From: Thermoleophilia bacterium
GTDB taxonomy: Bacteria > Actinomycetota > Thermoleophilia > Gaiellales > Gaiellaceae
DNA length: 7,654 nucleotides
Direction: 5' to 3'
Assembly (NCBI GenBank): GCA_025936595.1
Contig: JAICTB010000107.1
Span: forward strand, 1-7,654
Shown here in pieces: positions 5,505 to 7,654 of this stretch. Both the position numbers and the translations under genes were made by a program. The notes beneath the pieces are model-generated. The model did no database searches and was not told the DNA's origin. It saw only the letters and a program-made list of their open reading frames with translations. Within the stretch, counting starts at the first letter, position 1. Each line of letters starts with the position of its first letter.

Positions 5505-5556
5505 CTAGATGGTTGATCGGTAATTGGCGGCGGTGAATTTCCGATCAATCATCTAG
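5505..5556. terminator. AT-rich 21-bp imperfect hairpin between convergent genes
   Basis: Arms 5505-5525 and 5536-5556 are complementary over 21 positions with two mismatches, beginning CTAGATG and ending AATT at the 10-nt loop (GGCGGCGGTG). It sits between two convergent gene ends and contains the TAG stop of the MBL-fold gene (5553-5555), so a bidirectional terminator is the simplest reading. It is unusual in having arms much richer in A/T than the surroundings, a GC loop and no T-tract on either side. Alternatives are a small repeat element or an operator. Confidence 0.5.
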
Positions 5557-6221
5557 ATGAGCGCGCGCTCGAGTGCAGCACGGTCTGTCGGCGCTCCGTG
5601 CGCGGGGAGCACGAGCTCGACCGGCAGCGCAAGCAGCGGCCGCAGCTCTTCGACGAGCTGCTCGCGAGTGACGCCGTGCTGCAGAACCTCTTCCGGAATC
5701 TCGAAGCCGCGACCGAAGTCGACCAGCGCATCGCCGGTGACGATCACACGACGGCTCTCGATCCAGAGCACCAGGTCGTTGACGGCCCTCCCGCGAAACG
5801 CCTCGACCCCGATCGGGAGCCGGTCACCCTCCGCGTACAGGTGGGCCTCGCCGCCGTCGCCGGTCAGCAGCCAGGCGACGTCGGTGCTCTGCCAGCCGCT
5901 CGGGATCTGGTCCGGGCTGATGCCGTACTTCTGCACGAGGTCGTCTGCGGTGTCGGGCGCCGGGGTGAACACCGGCGCACCGAGACGCTTGACGAGGCTC
6001 TCTGCGTCCCGCTCGTGCCACGGCGCGGTGAGCACCACAACCGCCTCGCGATCGGCCGCGAGCTCGATGAGCTCGTCGGGCACGGCGAGCGGATCGAAGA
6101 GAAGCAGTCGGGCGCCGTCGTCGAGCGCGTACGAGGACACCTCCTGCGGCCACCACTGGTCGGCCGTCCACTCGGGGTGCGGCGCCTGCCAGTGCCAGAG
6201 GCCCGCCTGAAGCTCGCGCAC
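5553..6221 (-). CDS. MBL-fold hydrolase-like protein with degenerate metal motif
   Basis: The 222-residue product resembles a family of short metallo-beta-lactamase-fold proteins. Recognisable pieces are VVVLTAPWHERDAESL (61-76) where HXHXDH is expected, VIVTGDALVDFG (159-170) with D164, and LVLPAHGAPTDRAALERAL (204-221) with H208. In the first motif only H69 and D72 are candidate ligands, so the site binds metal atypically or not at all. The N terminus is Trp-rich (WHWQAPHPEW, QWW), possibly part of a substrate pocket. The protein should be cytosolic. The GTG start has TAGCAT six nt upstream and no Shine-Dalgarno, which fits a leaderless transcript. It is divergent from the small alpha/beta gene across 95 nt. 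Confidence 0.82.
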   Translation of the reverse strand: MRELQAGLWHWQAPHPEWTADQWWPQEVSSYALDDGARLLLFDPLAVPDELIELAADREAVVVLTAPWHERDAESLVKRLGAPVFTPAPDTADDLVQKYGISPDQIPSGWQSTDVAWLLTGDGGEAHLYAEGDRLPIGVEAFRGRAVNDLVLWIESRRVIVTGDALVDFGRGFEIPEEVLQHGVTREQLVEELRPLLALPVELVLPAHGAPTDRAALERALI

Positions 6222-6227
6222 GGCGTC

Positions 6228-6233
6228 ATGCTA
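6228..6233 (-). promoter_or_regulatory. candidate -10 box (TAGCAT) of the MBL-fold gene
   Basis: TAGCAT on the minus strand fits TANNNT and lies 6 nt before the GTG at 6221, which would make the transcript leaderless. No -35 element is obvious. Confidence 0.45.
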
Positions 6234-6272
6234 AACGCATCGTCACGCGACGAGCGTGCTTCGCGACGGGAG

Positions 6273-6278
6273 TAGATT
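6273..6278 (+). promoter_or_regulatory. candidate -10 box (TAGATT) of the small alpha/beta gene
   Basis: TAGATT fits TANNNT and would start transcription near 6285, leaving a leader of about 32 nt that includes the strong Shine-Dalgarno at 6303-6310. This contrasts with the leaderless layout of several neighbours. Confidence 0.35.
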
Positions 6279-6302
6279 GATCTCATCCCTCGTTCCCGAT
6301 GT

Positions 6303-6310
6303 GGAAAGGA
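6303..6310 (+). promoter_or_regulatory. strong ribosome binding site GGAAAGGA
   Basis: GGAAAGGA ends six nt before ATG 6317 and fixes that start over the in-frame upstream ATG at 6299. It is among the best Shine-Dalgarno matches in the window. Confidence 0.7.
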
Positions 6311-6316
6311 ACTCTC

Positions 6317-6586
6317 ATGCCAAGGGTCGTGATCACGCACGCCGTGGTCGATATCGAGCGCTGGCTGAAAGGCAAGGCCGAGCGCGCCAAAGCGATCGAA
6401 GCCGGTTCAGGAAGCAACGTTACCGACTACGTCGCGCACGACGGCAGCAACAACATCGCCGTCACGGCCGACGTCGCCGACCCCGCTGCGATGCAGTCGA
6501 TACTGGGTTCGCCGTCTCCCGAGCTCACGGCGACGATGGAAGCACACGGCGTCGTCCCTCCCCTCACCGTGTACATCGAAGCGTAG
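6317..6586 (+). CDS. Small hypothetical protein, probable dimeric alpha/beta fold
   Basis: The 89-residue product (MPRVVITHAVVDIERWLKGK onward) has a strand-helix-strand layout: VVITHAVVD, a Lys-rich helix with WLKGKAERAKAIEA, NVTDYVAHDGSNNIAVTADV, then a helix with PAAMQSIL, and a last strand VVPPLTVYIEA. This pattern and length recall ferredoxin-like alpha/beta barrel proteins (ABM/EthD-type size), but no catalytic residue is evident and the family assignment is by eye only. It has no signal peptide or membrane segment. The Shine-Dalgarno GGAAAGGA sits six nt before the ATG. A perfect GC-rich hairpin 25 nt after the stop probably ends the transcript. It is the only gene in the window followed by another clear gene on the same strand, 158 nt downstream. 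Confidence 0.8.
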   Translation: MPRVVITHAVVDIERWLKGKAERAKAIEAGSGSNVTDYVAHDGSNNIAVTADVADPAAMQSILGSPSPELTATMEAHGVVPPLTVYIEA

Positions 6587-6611
6587 TCGGACGCTCATCC
6601 GTCGAGACCGA

Positions 6612-6641
6612 AGCCGGCGGCGCGGGCCTGCGCCGCCGGCT
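6612..6641 (+). terminator. Perfect 12-bp GC hairpin, probable terminator
   Basis: AGCCGGCGGCGC (6612-6623) pairs perfectly with GCGCCGCCGGCT (6630-6641) across a six-nt loop. ACCGAAGC (6607-6614) also has a partner GCTTCGGT (6655-6662), allowing an alternative outer stem that competes for three bases. There is no T-tract, as is common for terminators in GC-rich actinobacteria. It lies just after the small alpha/beta gene. Confidence 0.6.
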
Positions 6642-6702
6642 CGCCGCATGGAGAGCTTCGGTTGACTCAGCTCGGGCTCTAGCTTGGCAGCGGGCGCTGG
6701 AC

Positions 6703-6739
6703 CCCGCGAAATAGACTTGGTTTGAATCCAACCCGCGGG
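6703..6739 (+). other. tRNA-acceptor/T-arm-like hairpin upstream of the dehydrogenase gene
   Basis: CCCGCG (6703-6708) pairs with CGCGGG (6734-6739), enclosing TTGG-TTTGAAT-CCAA (6717-6731), whose seven-base loop resembles a tRNA T loop. No D arm or anticodon arm can be built upstream, so it is not an intact tRNA gene. TAGACT at 6712-6717 falls inside it and could instead be a -10 box for the dehydrogenase gene. It ends 5 nt before the GTG start and could influence translation. Confidence 0.3.
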
Positions 6740-6744
6740 CTCCT

Positions 6745-7602
6745 GTGATAAATCCAACGTCAGAGCGGACGAGCGGACCGAGACTGGACGGGAAGATTGC
6801 GCTGGTCACCGGCGCGAGCCGTGGAGGTGGGAAAGGGATCGCGCTCGCGCTGGGTGAGCAGGGAGCGACCGTCTACGTCACCGGGCGGAGCGTACGCGGG
6901 AAGCCGACGACGCTTGGACGCCCGGGGACGATCGACGACACGGTGGAGGAGTTGGCGGCGCGCGGGGGTCGCGGTATCGCCGTACGCTGCGACCACGCCG
7001 ACGATGCCCAGGTCAGGGCACTCTTCGAGCGCATCCGGAGCGAGCAAGGGCGGCTCGATCTCCTCGTCAACAACGCCTGGAGCGGCTATGAGATCTCGCC
7101 GAACAGTGATTTGCCGTTCTGGGAGATCGAGTGGCGCCACTGGGACCTAATGTTCGACGGCGGCTTGCGCGCAGCCGCGTTCGCGTCGGCGCTTGCCGCG
7201 CCGCTCATGCTGGAGACGCAGAGGGGGCTGATCGTCAACATCACCTGGGTACTCGATCGTCCGCACGGACACGCCTTCTACGAAGTCGTAAAGAACGCGA
7301 CAAACAAGCTGACAGAGCAACTGGCCGACGATCTCCGTCCCTTCGGGATCGCCTGCCTCGCCGTCTCGCCCGGCTTCATGCGCCTCGAGCGTATGGACCT
7401 GACACCGGAGCTGGCAGCAAAAGCCGAATCGGCGGAGTTCCCAGGACGTGCGATCGTGGCACTCGCATCCGACCCCAACGTCATGTCGAAGTCCGGCGGC
7501 GTCTTCATCACGCCCGCCCTGGCACGCGAGTACGGCTTCACGGATGTCGACGGCAAACAGCAGTCAGACTTCTGGGACGAGCATTGGGCCGGCACGTGGT
7601 GA
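6745..7602 (+). CDS. Short-chain dehydrogenase/reductase, DHRS1-like
   Basis: The 285-residue product is a classical-length SDR. The Rossmann motif TGASRGGGKG (22-31) is followed by ATVYVTGRS (41-49), whose Arg suggests NADP(H) preference. CDHADD (82-87) and LVNNAWSGYE (107-116) follow, then the active-site segment with Y179 and K183 (FYEVVK) and SPGFMRLERM (208-217). The order and wording recall DHRS1-type SDRs. Two catalytic positions differ from the textbook tetrad: Thr167 stands where Ser is usual (VNITW), and Asp138 probably replaces Asn (MFDGGLR). The substrate is unknown, and the protein is cytosolic. GTG 6745 is the chosen start; it lacks a Shine-Dalgarno, and the fold proper starts at LDGKIALVTG (14-23). 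Its sequence is complete to TGA 7602. Confidence 0.93.
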   Translation: MINPTSERTSGPRLDGKIALVTGASRGGGKGIALALGEQGATVYVTGRSVRGKPTTLGRPGTIDDTVEELAARGGRGIAVRCDHADDAQVRALFERIRSEQGRLDLLVNNAWSGYEISPNSDLPFWEIEWRHWDLMFDGGLRAAAFASALAAPLMLETQRGLIVNITWVLDRPHGHAFYEVVKNATNKLTEQLADDLRPFGIACLAVSPGFMRLERMDLTPELAAKAESAEFPGRAIVALASDPNVMSKSGGVFITPALAREYGFTDVDGKQQSDFWDEHWAGTW

Positions 7603-7654
7603 AGCGTCCGATCGTCGCTCGGCTGCCCTTGGTTTGCGCAATGTCAGTTATGGA

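Noticed and set aside
6680..6741. Complete tRNA or tmRNA gene
   Set aside because: Only acceptor-like and T-arm-like stems form. No D arm or anticodon arm can be folded, and the T stem has only 4 bp.
7603..7654. Start of another gene at ATG 7641
   Set aside because: Only a few codons are available before the window ends and there is no Shine-Dalgarno, so it cannot be assessed.

Overview
This is a GC-rich bacterial chromosomal window with strong G/C preference at third codon positions, many GTG starts and short intergenic gaps. The DUF4232-type secreted protein, the 'WHERD'-type metallo-beta-lactamase-fold protein and the apparent use of leaderless starts point to Actinomycetota. A deep-branching class such as Thermoleophilia is possible, but that placement is inference. 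There are no phage, transposase, integrase or CRISPR signatures, and the window reads as ordinary housekeeping chromosome.

Layout: a minus-strand tRNA with a CAU anticodon (107-179, tRNA-Ile2-like); a YjbQ/UPF0047 protein (+, 214-666); a calcineurin-like metallophosphoesterase (-, 663-1424); an orphan nucleotidyltransferase-fold protein (+, 1478-2038); a sigma-70 family sigma factor with regions 1.1 to 4.2 (-, 2096-3136); a possible tiny membrane protein (+, 3240-3374); a single-pass membrane protein with a basic tail (+, 3393-3830); a secreted DUF4232-like protein (-, 3841-4353); a small membrane protein (+, 4357-4587); a Nudix hydrolase (-, 4547-5020); a frame-disrupted membrane-anchored protein (+, 5091-5488); an AT-rich 52-nt hairpin (5505-5556); an MBL-fold protein (-, 5553-6221); a small alpha/beta protein (+, 6317-6586); a GC-rich hairpin (6612-6641); and a DHRS1-like short-chain dehydrogenase (+, 6745-7602).

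The genes do not form an operon or a recognisable pathway. From the tRNA to the small alpha/beta protein nearly every neighbour lies on the opposite strand, so almost every gene must carry its own promoter. Convergent ends overlap or nearly touch, and divergent starts are as close as 3 nt. Several starts have a TANNNT box 6-12 nt upstream and no Shine-Dalgarno, consistent with leaderless transcripts.

I did not find a convincing new multi-gene system. The points most worth checking are the strand alternation with leaderless promoters, the frame break at about 5221, the AT-rich hairpin at 5505-5556, the Gln at the -12-reading position of the sigma factor, the U73 discriminator of the tRNA and the two tiny membrane ORFs.
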